NCBI GenBank assembly: GCA_965221405.1
Contig: CBDCSE010000001.1
Coordinates: 1 to 64,000 of the forward strand
Direction: 5' to 3'
Source of the DNA: JAPOUP01 sp965221405
GTDB lineage: Bacteria; Pseudomonadota; Alphaproteobacteria; Rhodobacterales; Rhodobacteraceae
DNA length: 64,000 nt
Shown here: positions 36,968 to 45,911 of the stretch, in pieces
Position numbering within the stretch: position 1 is the stretch's first letter
Layout of the letters: each line of letters starts with the position of its first letter
Notes under the pieces: generated by a model
Database searches by the model: none
What the model saw: only the letters and a program-made list of their open reading frames with translations
What the model was told of the DNA's origin: nothing
Program-made: the position numbers and the translations under genes

Positions 36968-37482
36968 AGGTTTTCGGCGTTGTTGGCTGGAAGAACACAG
37001 GTAAGACGGTGTTGATGGAGCGGCTGGTCGCCGAAATCATCTCGCTGGGCCTTTCGGTTTCCACGGTCAAGCACGCCCACCACAGTTTCGATATCGACCG
37101 ACAGGGCAAGGACAGTTATCGTCACCGCGCTTCCGGGGCAACCGAGGTGCTGCTGGCTTCAGCGAAGCGATGGGCACTGATGTCGGAGCTTCGGGACGCG
37201 CGGGAGCCGACCCTGGAGATGATGCTGGGGCGCCTGTCCCCGGTGGATTTGGTATTGGTCGAGGGCTACAAGCGCGACCGTCACCTTAAGATCGAGACGC
37301 ATCACGCGGCTGCCGGGACTCGCCTGATCGCCGCCGATGATCCTTCAGTTCTGGCGGTTGCGAGTGACAGCTCCCATCCCGGTCTCAACAAACCGGTTTT
37401 TCACATCGATGCCATTGATGCGATCGCCGAATTCGTGCTCCGCTCCGTCGGATTGGGGAGTGCGATGGCCGTGGACCGCTGA
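36964..37482 (+). CDS. mobB: Molybdopterin-guanine dinucleotide biosynthesis adaptor protein
   Basis: 172 residues. P-loop VVGWKNTGKTVLMERL, STVKHAHHSFDIDRQGKDSYRHRASGA and LVLVEGYK are classical MobB. GTP-binding partner that improves MobA-dependent MGD formation. Directly followed by moeA, whose ATG is the base after the stop. Confidence 0.92.
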   Translation: MKVFGVVGWKNTGKTVLMERLVAEIISLGLSVSTVKHAHHSFDIDRQGKDSYRHRASGATEVLLASAKRWALMSELRDAREPTLEMMLGRLSPVDLVLVEGYKRDRHLKIETHHAAAGTRLIAADDPSVLAVASDSSHPGLNKPVFHIDAIDAIAEFVLRSVGLGSAMAVDR

Positions 37483-38739
37483 ATGAAACCTCCACTTTCA
37501 GGGAACGACTGTTTCGCACTTCCGCCCGGTGTGCATTGGACTCCTGTGGACGAGGCGCATGAACGCCTGCGGTCTGCCCTGTCGTGCGTGACGCGGGTCG
37601 AGACCTTGAAACTGGAGGCGGCGGCGGGACGATTCGTTGCCGGTGACGTCCTGGCGCTGCGCGCCAACCCGGCTTCATCGAATTCGGCCGTCGACGGTTT
37701 TGGACTGGCCGGACCGGTTTCTGACGGTATACGGATCATGCCACTTGTTACCGGACGTGCGGCGGCCGGGTCTCCCTACAACGACGTCGTGCCCGAGGGG
37801 TGGGCATTGCGAATCCTGACAGGCGCCAGCCTGCCGCCCGGTGTCGACACAGTGCTTCTGGACGAGAACGTGAGTGTCGGGGACGGGTCCATCACGTTTT
37901 ACGGACCGGCGAAAAAGGGCATCAACACGCGTTCGGCGGGAGAGGATGTATCGGTGGGAGAGGTAGTGGTCGCCGCGGGCACCCGCCTCGGGCCACAGCA
38001 TGTCGCGTTGTTGGCTGCGACTGGGGTCGCCACAGTTCCCGTGCGCCGCCGGTTGCGGGTCGGCGTCCTGTCAACGGGAAGTGAAATACGTACTGTGGGC
38101 ACATCAGCGTCAGTTCATCAGGTTTTTGACGCGAACCGGCCGATGCTTCTGTCCTTGGCAAGGCACTGGAATTTTGATTCCGTTGATCTTGGGCATGTCG
38201 TTGACGGCCGGGAACCTCTTCGGGACCGTCTGGACCGCGCGGTAGCGGAGGTTGATGCGATCATCACCACCGGCGGAGCCTCCGCCGGGGATGAGGACCA
38301 TGTTTCCGGGCTTCTCAACGAGACCGGGACTATGGCGCTGTGGCGGATCGCGATCAAGCCCGGCAGGCCATTGGCCCTGGCGACATGGCGCGGCATACCG
38401 GTGTTCGGGCTGCCTGGAAATCCGGTGGCGGCGTTCGTATGTGCCCTACTGTTCGCGAAACCGTCATTCCAGCTGCTTGCCGGTGGTGTATGGGCGTTGC
38501 CGCAGCGATTTACCGTTCCTGCTGCCTTCGCCAAGCGGAAGAGGCATGGACGGCGTGAATACCTGCGATCACGATTGACACCGGATGGTACGGCGGAAGT
38601 GTTCGGTTCGGAAGGCTCGGGCAGAATTTCGGGTCTGGCCTGGGCCAACGGGTTGGTTGAGCTGGAAGACGGAGCGCGTGATGTCCGTCCCGGAGATCCG
38701 GTGCGCTTCCTGCCACTTTCCTGCTGCTGTATCGACTGA
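37483..38739 (+). CDS. moeA: Molybdopterin molybdenumtransferase
   Basis: 418 residues. Seen: NSAVDGFGLAGP (usually SAMDGYA), RILTGASLPPGVDTVLLDEN, the MoCF_biosynth motif GVLSTGSEI and TTGGASAGDEDHV, KPGRPLALATWRGIPVFGLPGNPVAAFV. Inserts Mo or W into adenylated molybdopterin. Last gene of the seven-gene operon; the backbone ends here and IS1634 material begins ~210 bases later. The 38740-38950 gap holds no recognised gene. Confidence 0.92.
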   Translation: MKPPLSGNDCFALPPGVHWTPVDEAHERLRSALSCVTRVETLKLEAAAGRFVAGDVLALRANPASSNSAVDGFGLAGPVSDGIRIMPLVTGRAAAGSPYNDVVPEGWALRILTGASLPPGVDTVLLDENVSVGDGSITFYGPAKKGINTRSAGEDVSVGEVVVAAGTRLGPQHVALLAATGVATVPVRRRLRVGVLSTGSEIRTVGTSASVHQVFDANRPMLLSLARHWNFDSVDLGHVVDGREPLRDRLDRAVAEVDAIITTGGASAGDEDHVSGLLNETGTMALWRIAIKPGRPLALATWRGIPVFGLPGNPVAAFVCALLFAKPSFQLLAGGVWALPQRFTVPAAFAKRKRHGRREYLRSRLTPDGTAEVFGSEGSGRISGLAWANGLVELEDGARDVRPGDPVRFLPLSCCCID

Positions 38740-38930
38740 TCCTGTCCAGGCGTCACCGTTCTTGCCGATTCCAGGGAGTTGCAGATCGATCCCGCCACAC
38801 TCGACGATGGACGCCCCGTAGCGATCTGTCTCAATTTCCGGATCGCGTGCAGAAGCGGCAGGAATATGTGTTTTGGATCTATCGAAGTCCAGCCGGTTGA
38901 AAAGATGTCTGGACATATAGTGATGTTATA

Positions 38931-38955
38931 CTCGGAATCATTAATTCGCCCTTTA
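38931..38955 (-). repeat. Dispersed repeat, partial copy C (inverted)
   Basis: CTCGGAATCATTAATTCGCC is the reverse complement of the last part of the repeats at 7437-7486 and 14412-14460. It directly precedes the left end of IS1634 copy 1 but is absent before copy 2. Confidence 0.6.
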
Positions 38956-40332
38956 GGCGGAACTTCATTCCGGCTTTTTTCCGCCTGACCCATTGCCATG
39001 AAACGGGAATTCTCCGTTCCGGGGTCCCTGCGGCTGGATTCCTGTTGCCATAACGGGTCCCGGGGCGGTTTCCGGCGCGTTCCGCGGGACCGTCCAGGCG
39101 TCGCTGGACCGGGGAACTGCATTCTCCCGCCGGATTTCGCCTGGCACCACAGGCGAACCGGTCTTCCGTCGGCCAAATCCGTTCCCATGACGGGTGTCCG
39201 CCATGGCCCCCGGCATCGAATCCGTCCCGAACCGGGCCGGGAAGCCCGCCATCCCGGCCCGCGGGAGGCCTGGCGCGGGGGAAAGCGGATCCGCAGGCGC
39301 ACCGTCGCCAACCTCCCGGGGCTCCTGCCCGAGATCGTGGCGGGTTTCCGCGCCGTGCCCGGGGGCGCCGTCCCCGGCGCCGCGCGGGACGTCGGCCCCG
39401 GGCGCGTCCTCCACCGGACGCGGGGCCGTCGGCGCGGCCTGGCGCTGGCCGCCGCCGCCGCGCGGGTGCTGTGGCCCGATTCGAGGCCCGCCACCGCCCG
39501 GCGGCTGTCGCCGGAGACCGCGACCGGCAGCCTTGGGCCCTGCCCGGGCCCGACCGGATATCGGCGCCCAGGACCGCGGACATCCGCGGGCTGCCCGGGG
39601 AGGACCGGGGGCGCTCCGGCCCCGCCCGTCCCCGAGGCGCCCGTTCCCGACGCCGTGGCCGAGGTCACGGGCCCGGACCTGCCCGCCGGGCGGCCCGTGG
39701 CCTGCCCCAGCCCGAGGCTGCGCCAGGAGCGGGCCCGAAGGCGCGGGGACCTGCCCGTGGCCACCGGGGAGACGCCCGCCGGCATCGCCGCCGCGGCCGC
39801 GCGCCGGAAACCGGGGCCGGCGAACCGCGACCGGACGATCAGGACCCTGGGGCGGGAGGCGAACCGCCGCAGGGTGGCCAGGCACCTCGAGGTCGGGGTG
39901 ACCGACGGAGGCATGGACCGGGCGCGCGACCGGGACCGGATCGCGGCCGGGGCCAGGCCCGGCGGCGTCCACGTGATCCGCACCAGCCTGGGACCGGAGG
40001 CGATGGGGACGGAGGCGGCGGTCGACGCCTACAGGTCGCCCGCGGGCGTCGGGCGCGCGTTCCGGAACGACAGGACCGACCTGCGCATCCGTCCGGTTCA
40101 CGTCTACACCGCCGATCACGTGAAGGCGCACGTGTCCCTCTGCATGCCCGCGCCGCACGTGGAATGGCACATGCGCCGGCGCCTGGCGCCCATGCTCTCC
40201 GGGGACGGTGACCGCGGGGCGGCGCGGGCGCGGCGGAACTCGCCGGTGGAGCCCGCGAGGGTCCCGGAGCGCGCGGAGGCGAAGGCGGACACGAAGCGCG
40301 CGCCCGACGGCCTGCCCGCGCACAGCCTGCGC
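38951..40332 (+). repeat. 1382-bp direct repeat, copy 1 (partner 44016-45397)
   Basis: Offset of 5065 bases to the second copy. All translated frames are the same through the residues HSLR; after 40332 the two copies diverge abruptly although both still look like IS1634 C-termini. Confidence 0.85.
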
Positions 40333-40587
40333 ACCCTGCCCGGCGGCCCCGCCACCCTGACGCCCGACCGGCTGCGCCTGCCCGGCCATGGCGACAGCCA
40401 GATGACCGCCGTAACGACGCCCACCCCGGTCCAGGAACGGGCCTTCGGGCTTCCCGGAGTGAGGCCGAACCGGAACGTTCCCATAAGGATGACAGGTCCG
40501 ATGTAGGCCACCGCGCCGGAAAGCCGTCCAGAAACAGCGGGATGAGCCCGGAAAACGCTTGCGCTCCCCCATGAAGTTCCGTCTAGT
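38951..40587 (+). mobile_element. Defective IS1634-family element, copy 1
   Basis: The plus-strand frame from 38998 to 40506 is an IS1634-type transposase with a large internal gap. N-terminal part RTVANLPGLLPEIVAGFRA and LALAAAAARVLWPDSRPATARRLSPETATGSLG is present, then the sequence jumps to PDRISAPRTADIRGL and, after a frame change, to GPDLPAGRPVACPSPRL ... TEAAVDAYRSPAGVGRAFR ... HVEWHMRRRLAP. About 190 residues carrying the first two catalytic Asp are missing. Inverted ends GGCGGAACTTCAT (38956) and ATGAAGTTCCGTC (40571) delimit it. The right end abuts the infB fragment. Confidence 0.75.
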
Positions 40588-41124
40588 AGATGCGGGGTTC
40601 GCGTCAGGATCCTGCATTCAGGAGTCGGTGCCATCACCGAGACCGATATCGGTCTTGCCGTTGCCTCAAAGGCGATGGTGTTTGGGTTTAATGTCCGTGC
40701 AAACGCAACCGCCCGGACCACGGCGAACCAGAAAGGCGTGGAAATCCGGTATTATTCGGTAATCTATGATTTGGTGGATGACGTGAAAGCGGCCGCTTCC
40801 GGTCTGCTTTCGGCGGAAGTGCGGGAGAGGTTCATTGGTTATGCCGAGATCAAGCAGCTGTTCAGGATTTCGGGGGTCGGAACCATCGCGGGCTGCATTG
40901 TCACCGAAGGTATCGCGCGCCGTTCGGCCGGGGTTCGCCTCCTGCGTGACGGGGTGGTGACCCATGAAGGCACGCTGAAGACCCTGAAACGCATCAAGGA
41001 TGAGGTTTCGGAGGTCCAGTCGGGCCAGGAATGCGGAATGGCGTTCGAGAATTACCAGGATATCAGGGCGGGAGACGTCATAGAGATTTTTGAGCGCGAA
41101 GAGGTTGAGCGCACGCTGGGCTGA
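40588..41124 (+). pseudogene. infB: 3' fragment of translation initiation factor IF-2
   Basis: The frame begins right after the IS1634 right end: GVRVRILHSGVGAITETDIGLAVASKAMVFGFNVRANATARTTANQKGVEIRYYSVIYDLVDDVK, then the C2 domain (SGVGTIAGCIVTEG ... GVVTHEGTLKTLKRIKDEVSEVQSGQECGMAFENY) to a natural stop. Only about 178 of the usual 800-plus residues remain: the end of C1 and the fMet-tRNA-binding C2 domain. The N-terminal and GTPase parts are nowhere in the window. IF-2 is essential, so an intact copy must exist elsewhere or the assembly joins rearranged sequence. Confidence 0.88.
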
Positions 41125-41325
41125 TCCTCTATCAAACCGGATCGGTGATCATTGACGGAAGCGGCCCGGACGCCGGGCTGACAGTGGCCGGATCAAGGGA
41201 AAGATCCTGATTTCCGGACAGTGCCCAGTGCCTGATCGATACGCTATGCTGGAGAGGGCATTTCAGGTACGGATCGTCCTTCCCGATCGCGCACGGCCAT
41301 CGGCGACGGGCCGCCTATATGACGG

Positions 41326-41916
41326 TTATCTCCGTTCACCAAGATTGACTGGTGGTCGGTGACTTGCGGAAACTTTCGTTTTCCCTGTATCCCGAAACGT
41401 CGCGGGCGGAGCCAGCTGGAGCGCTTCGACCAGAAACACCCGCAGTTCCTCAACCGAGATGAATAGGTGATCGGGCTTCGATTCCGTGAGGTCGCCGATG
41501 TCCGTCAGTCCCCATCCCGCTCCTATTGCCGTCACCCCGGCAGCACGGGAGGCTTCCGTATCCTCGGGTTGATCACCGACGTGGAAGGTATCGCCCGGCT
41601 TCGCGCCAGCCTTTCGCATTGCCATTAGCAGCGCCTCTGGGTCGGGTTTTCGTCTATTCACCTGATGATGGCCCAATACGATATCAACCGGCCATTTGTA
41701 CTGCTTGACAAAGAATCGTGGGACCATATCCGGGCTCTTCGTAACGATCGCAAGCGTCTCGTCGCAAGCATCCAGATCCCGGATGAGCTTATGAATTCCG
41801 TCGTACACCTTCAGTTTCGGCGCTTGGGCCATGACAGACCCCCAGCGCCTAGCCTTGCGCAGTATTTCCACCGGCTGCGTGTCAACGAGCGTAAGGTCGA
41901 AGTCGAAAATAACCAT
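41326..41916 (-). CDS. HAD-superfamily hydrolase, third gene of a DprA/PRTase set
   Basis: 196 residues from ATG 41916, two bases after the DprA stop. All four HAD motifs are present: DFDLTLVDT (nucleophile and acid/base Asp), VTKS, Lys in NRRKPDP, and HVGDQPEDTEA. The cap between motifs I and II is a short helical C1 type as in phosphoglycolate phosphatases. Its substrate is unknown. Translational proximity to dprA and the phosphoribosyltransferase suggests it handles a phosphorylated nucleotide or ribose product (inference). Confidence 0.8.
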   Translation of the reverse strand: MVIFDFDLTLVDTQPVEILRKARRWGSVMAQAPKLKVYDGIHKLIRDLDACDETLAIVTKSPDMVPRFFVKQYKWPVDIVLGHHQVNRRKPDPEALLMAMRKAGAKPGDTFHVGDQPEDTEASRAAGVTAIGAGWGLTDIGDLTESKPDHLFISVEELRVFLVEALQLAPPATFRDTGKTKVSASHRPPVNLGERR

Positions 41917-41917
41917 A

Positions 41918-42949
41918 TCAGAGTCCTGGGAGCGACATTTGCGTTTTTCTGGTATCCTCGTCGACCTCGGTATGAGGCTCCCGCACCGCAACCGGCTTCA
42001 AGCCCTCCAGGAACTGTTTAAGCGCGTTGCCGTCCCGAACCGGTTTCGCGCAGCCATCCTCAATTAGTTTCCGGTTCCCTTTCGTTTTGTCCTGCGAGCG
42101 GTATCGCTCCGGGTGGAGGATGCACGCGACCGCTCGGTCTTGGTCCTGGGCGAAACGGACGGTGTGCATAGTGCCACCTCTAACATTAGTCTCGATGACC
42201 AGCACGCCATCGGATAGCCCGCTCTGTATCCGGTCTCGCGCGGTAAACGCGGACCGCACCGGGCTTGTTCCTACGGGATATTCGCTCGCCAGGCAGCCTC
42301 CGTTCTCCAACAAACTCTCCGCGAGCCCACGGTTGGCTGCCGGGTAGACCTTGTCGAGGCCATGCGCCATTACCGCCACGCCGATTCCACGACCCTCAAG
42401 GCAGCCTTCATGAGCATACGTGTCGCATCCGTGGGCGAGGCCGCTTACGATCACGAACCCCGCTTCCGCCGCAGTTCGTCCCGATCTTTTTGCGACCTCT
42501 TTTCCGTACAAAGTGGGTTCGCGGGTTCCCACGACCGCCAGGCCCCGAGTTGCATGAAGCCCGTCTGTGCTTCCCTTCACGTAAAGTATGGCCGGTGGAC
42601 TGGGCGTCTTTCGAAGACGCGCCGGGTACCCATCATCGTGAAAGGAGAGCGCCCGAACCCCGAGCTCCCGGCCTCTGTCCAGCTGATCCACGCTCTCATT
42701 CCAGATCTCGGTGAACTCTATGGACCCAATCTTCGCCATCTTTGCCCGGGCCATTCCGCTCAACAGGGCCTCGCGGCAACTCTCGGCACCAGTTTCGATC
42801 ATCGGTTCGCCAATGATCTGCAGAGCTTTAACTGGCCCCACTCCCTTAAGCTTCATCAGCGAAAGAAGAGATATCGTACTCGAGGATACCGGCTCGATCA
42901 TAGGCTCAGATCCGGCTTGGCGAGCGTGGTCATCCCGCTTCACCCTCAT
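41918..42949 (-). CDS. DprA/SMF-family protein (ShosA-like candidate)
   Basis: 343 residues from ATG 42949, which overlaps the end of the phosphoribosyltransferase gene by 20 bases; ATG 42901 is an alternative. Rossmann DprA core: GLAVVGTREPTLYGKEVAKR, VIVSGLAHGCDTYAHEGCLE, AVMAHGLDKVYPAANRGLAESLL, SEYPVGTSP and DGVLVIETNVRGGTMHT. An N-terminal HhH-like region (LMKLKGVGPVKALQIIG) is present; the C-terminal winged helix of competence DprA is replaced by a short tail (DGNALKQFLEGLKP). Genomic setting is an IS-flanked island, not a competence operon. A PRTase neighbour matches the ShosTA toxin-antitoxin pair. Confidence 0.85.
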   Translation of the reverse strand: MRVKRDDHARQAGSEPMIEPVSSSTISLLSLMKLKGVGPVKALQIIGEPMIETGAESCREALLSGMARAKMAKIGSIEFTEIWNESVDQLDRGRELGVRALSFHDDGYPARLRKTPSPPAILYVKGSTDGLHATRGLAVVGTREPTLYGKEVAKRSGRTAAEAGFVIVSGLAHGCDTYAHEGCLEGRGIGVAVMAHGLDKVYPAANRGLAESLLENGGCLASEYPVGTSPVRSAFTARDRIQSGLSDGVLVIETNVRGGTMHTVRFAQDQDRAVACILHPERYRSQDKTKGNRKLIEDGCAKPVRDGNALKQFLEGLKPVAVREPHTEVDEDTRKTQMSLPGL

Positions 42950-43607
42950 TCCATTTCCGCGCCCACTTGGCCGGAACATGATTATTCGATACTTCGAGAC
43001 CGAACTTGTTGTGGTACGCTAGCCGCTCCGTTTTGCCCAAACCGATACCATAAACATTGACTTGTGGATTTGTCTCAAGAACGGCTTGGGCGATGTGTGA
43101 CAGTGTGCTTCCGGTCGTGATGAGGTCGTCGAATACCAGAATGTTGTCCGTATTCCTGATCCTCCGCGAACGGAACCCAGCCCCGCCCAGAATCTCTTGC
43201 CTGCGGTCTGTCGTGCGAAATTTATGAAGGGGGTCGTGTACCTTCTTCGAGACCGCGTCTCCGACGAACCTCACATTCGTGGCCTGTGCGCAATACCGCG
43301 TCAGACGCCATAGTGCGCCATCGTCCGATGCGACCGTCTCTGACGACGATAGCCCGGGAAAAAATACCGTCCTCGAGGTGTCCAGTCCGAGCCTGCTGAC
43401 AAGTTGGGGAACGGCGCTTCCCATAAGCTTCGCGCCGCCCCGCAGCGCTTTACGCTGCTTTTTCTTGAAGCGGTTGAAGCGCTTCGTCCACTCCTCATTG
43501 GAATCGTCGGTGAAGCGGTATCCGATCGTGAAAGCCTGCATCAGCCCAAGCCCCTGATCCAGATCGTCAAACGCCATCCAGCCATGGAAAGCTCTCCAGT
43601 TCACCAT
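42930..43607 (-). CDS. Phosphoribosyltransferase-domain protein (ShosT-like candidate)
   Basis: 225 residues from ATG 43607 (GGAGA about seven bases before). The PRPP-binding loop is clear: NILVFDDLITTGSTLSHIAQAV, preceded by RTTDRRQEILGGAGF where the flexible loop lies. The N-terminal ~80 residues are basic and helical (WTKRFNRFKKKQRKALRGG), unlike ComF, which starts with zinc-binding Cys; no Cys pairs are present here. In ShosTA systems, as I recall them, the toxin is a phosphoribosyltransferase and the antitoxin a DprA protein. First gene of the three-gene operon with DprA and the HAD hydrolase. Confidence 0.8.
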   Translation of the reverse strand: MVNWRAFHGWMAFDDLDQGLGLMQAFTIGYRFTDDSNEEWTKRFNRFKKKQRKALRGGAKLMGSAVPQLVSRLGLDTSRTVFFPGLSSSETVASDDGALWRLTRYCAQATNVRFVGDAVSKKVHDPLHKFRTTDRRQEILGGAGFRSRRIRNTDNILVFDDLITTGSTLSHIAQAVLETNPQVNVYGIGLGKTERLAYHNKFGLEVSNNHVPAKWARKWNEGEAG

Positions 43608-43740
43608 CCATATCTCCAGAACGCTCAAATTGGTCGCTTTGCCAATGAGCCCACGGTACTCCCCTGATTATCATCAGCGCAATAGGAATCCACGGTGCGC
43701 CAATTCTCCGACCGTGATTGCCGTGGACCGAAACCGGTAA

Positions 43741-43974
43741 GACAAGGGTCTCGGGTCGGATCTTGCCATTTACGCTCTTGGCCGGGCCCTGAATGTGGCG
43801 GGCCAGGTGGGGCTCAAGCCGGTTGCGCTGGATGTGATCGACGACGGCGGGAGCGAGGCCGTCGTGCGTCGCTTGGCGTTCTGACGCCGCCTCGGCTTCC
43901 GGAGCTTTCGGGATCTCCCGGAGCGGATGTTCGTAACCGTCGACACGATGCGGGGCATGTTCGGAAATGGATAG
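43741..43974 (+). pseudogene. GNAT acetyltransferase remnant with one in-frame stop
   Basis: The plus frame reads KGLGSDLAIYALGRALNVAGQVGLKPVALDVIDD, a TA-type GNAT (TacT-like) acetyl-CoA-binding segment, then a TGA at 43882-43884, then in the same frame RRLGFRSFRDLPERMFVTVDTM to a TAG at 43972. The N-terminal third is missing. No antitoxin gene is visible upstream. It fills most of the gap between the phosphoribosyltransferase gene and IS1634 copy 2. Confidence 0.65.
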
Positions 43975-44015
43975 CGGGACGGTGCTCAGCCGATTCTCGG
44001 CGCACGCATACCGAT

Positions 44016-45397
44016 CTTTAGGCGGAACTTCATTCCGGCTTTTTTCCGCCTGACCCATTGCCATGAAACGGGAATTCTCCGTTCCGGGGTCCCTGCGGCT
44101 GGATTCCTGTTGCCATAACGGGTCCCGGGGCGGTTTCCGGCGCGTTCCGCGGGACCGTCCAGGCGTCGCTGGACCGGGGAACTGCATTCTCCCGCCGGAT
44201 TTCGCCTGGCACCACAGGCGAACCGGTCTTCCGTCGGCCAAATCCGTTCCCATGACGGGTGTCCGCCATGGCCCCCGGCATCGAATCCGTCCCGAACCGG
44301 GCCGGGAAGCCCGCCATCCCGGCCCGCGGGAGGCCTGGCGCGGGGGAAAGCGGATCCGCAGGCGCACCGTCGCCAACCTCCCGGGGCTCCTGCCCGAGAT
44401 CGTGGCGGGTTTCCGCGCCGTGCCCGGGGGCGCCGTCCCCGGCGCCGCGCGGGACGTCGGCCCCGGGCGCGTCCTCCACCGGACGCGGGGCCGTCGGCGC
44501 GGCCTGGCGCTGGCCGCCGCCGCCGCGCGGGTGCTGTGGCCCGATTCGAGGCCCGCCACCGCCCGGCGGCTGTCGCCGGAGACCGCGACCGGCAGCCTTG
44601 GGCCCTGCCCGGGCCCGACCGGATATCGGCGCCCAGGACCGCGGACATCCGCGGGCTGCCCGGGGAGGACCGGGGGCGCTCCGGCCCCGCCCGTCCCCGA
44701 GGCGCCCGTTCCCGACGCCGTGGCCGAGGTCACGGGCCCGGACCTGCCCGCCGGGCGGCCCGTGGCCTGCCCCAGCCCGAGGCTGCGCCAGGAGCGGGCC
44801 CGAAGGCGCGGGGACCTGCCCGTGGCCACCGGGGAGACGCCCGCCGGCATCGCCGCCGCGGCCGCGCGCCGGAAACCGGGGCCGGCGAACCGCGACCGGA
44901 CGATCAGGACCCTGGGGCGGGAGGCGAACCGCCGCAGGGTGGCCAGGCACCTCGAGGTCGGGGTGACCGACGGAGGCATGGACCGGGCGCGCGACCGGGA
45001 CCGGATCGCGGCCGGGGCCAGGCCCGGCGGCGTCCACGTGATCCGCACCAGCCTGGGACCGGAGGCGATGGGGACGGAGGCGGCGGTCGACGCCTACAGG
45101 TCGCCCGCGGGCGTCGGGCGCGCGTTCCGGAACGACAGGACCGACCTGCGCATCCGTCCGGTTCACGTCTACACCGCCGATCACGTGAAGGCGCACGTGT
45201 CCCTCTGCATGCCCGCGCCGCACGTGGAATGGCACATGCGCCGGCGCCTGGCGCCCATGCTCTCCGGGGACGGTGACCGCGGGGCGGCGCGGGCGCGGCG
45301 GAACTCGCCGGTGGAGCCCGCGAGGGTCCCGGAGCGCGCGGAGGCGAAGGCGGACACGAAGCGCGCGCCCGACGGCCTGCCCGCGCACAGCCTGCGC
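44016..45397 (+). repeat. 1382-bp direct repeat, copy 2 (partner 38951-40332)
   Basis: Identical in all frames I compared. Direct orientation over 5065 bases means homologous recombination between the copies would excise the infB fragment and the PRTase-DprA-HAD genes. Confidence 0.85.
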
Positions 45398-45621
45398 GCG
45401 CCGCGCGCCGACCTCGGCACGCTGACGCTGAACGACGCCTCCCTGCCGGGCCGGCCGGACAGCCGGTTCCGCATCGCCTCGGAGCCGACTGGGCTGCAGG
45501 CGAAGGCGTTCGGGCTGGACCCGGACCCAGCGCTTACATAAGCGTGACAGCCCGAATCCGACCGAAACCCCTGTCACGCCTGGCCGAAACCGTCTTTCAG
45601 GGCAGTGAAATTCCGCTTAAA
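44017..45621 (+). mobile_element. Defective IS1634-family element, copy 2
   Basis: Same internally deleted transposase as at 39-40.5 kb (frame 44063-45541) up to 45397. The C-terminus then reads APRADLGTLTLNDASLPGRP ... LQAKAFGLDPDP, a different IS1634 subfamily end. Inverted ends: TTTAGGCGGAACTTCATT at 44017 and the complement of TTTAAGCGGAATTTCACT ending at 45621. No target duplication is evident. Two Asp of the catalytic triad are absent, so it cannot move itself. Confidence 0.75.
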
Positions 45622-45661
45622 TGAAACGTCCATCTTTTCCCCGCCCGAAATTCCGACAGGT

Positions 45662-45908
45662 GGGCCTAGGCTTCATTGAAAGGTGTCGATCATACGGTTG
45701 GAGACGGGTCACATCGTTGCCACCGATCAAAATCTGACCGGACGTTACTTCTTCCAACCCTGCTATGAGCCTGAGAAGAGAGTGGATTTGCCGCATCCCG
45801 AAGGCCCCACAAAAACGCAGAACTCCTGCATTTTGATCGTCAACGAAACGTCATGCCCCTGTGCTCACCAAAGGATTTTGTCAGGTTTTCGATGCGGATC
45901 TCGGACAT
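45662..45908 (-). pseudogene. Truncated sugar ABC transporter ATPase (UgpC/MalK type)
   Basis: Starts at an ATG four bases after the stop of the last permease: MSEIRIENLTKSFGEHRG. The Walker A region EFCVFVGPSGCGKST and then RLIAGLEEVTSGQILIGGNDVTRLQPYDRHLSM follow in shifting frames, with at least two frameshifts, and the sequence is lost before the signature motif, about 40 bases from the end of IS1634 copy 2. The transporter therefore lacks its own ATPase unless a shared MalK-type protein from elsewhere serves it. Confidence 0.75.
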
Positions 45909-45911
45909 GTA

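Noticed and set aside
38118..39983. 621-codon minus-strand frame at IS1634 copy 1 (and its twin at 43567-45048)
   Set aside because: Antisense of the defective IS1634 transposase; it reads into moeA antisense and has no protein-like features.
41918..43607. Natural competence (DprA and ComF) as the role of these genes
   Set aside because: The phosphoribosyltransferase has no zinc-binding cysteines of ComF, the DprA lacks its usual C-terminal domain, and they sit together in an IS-bounded segment.
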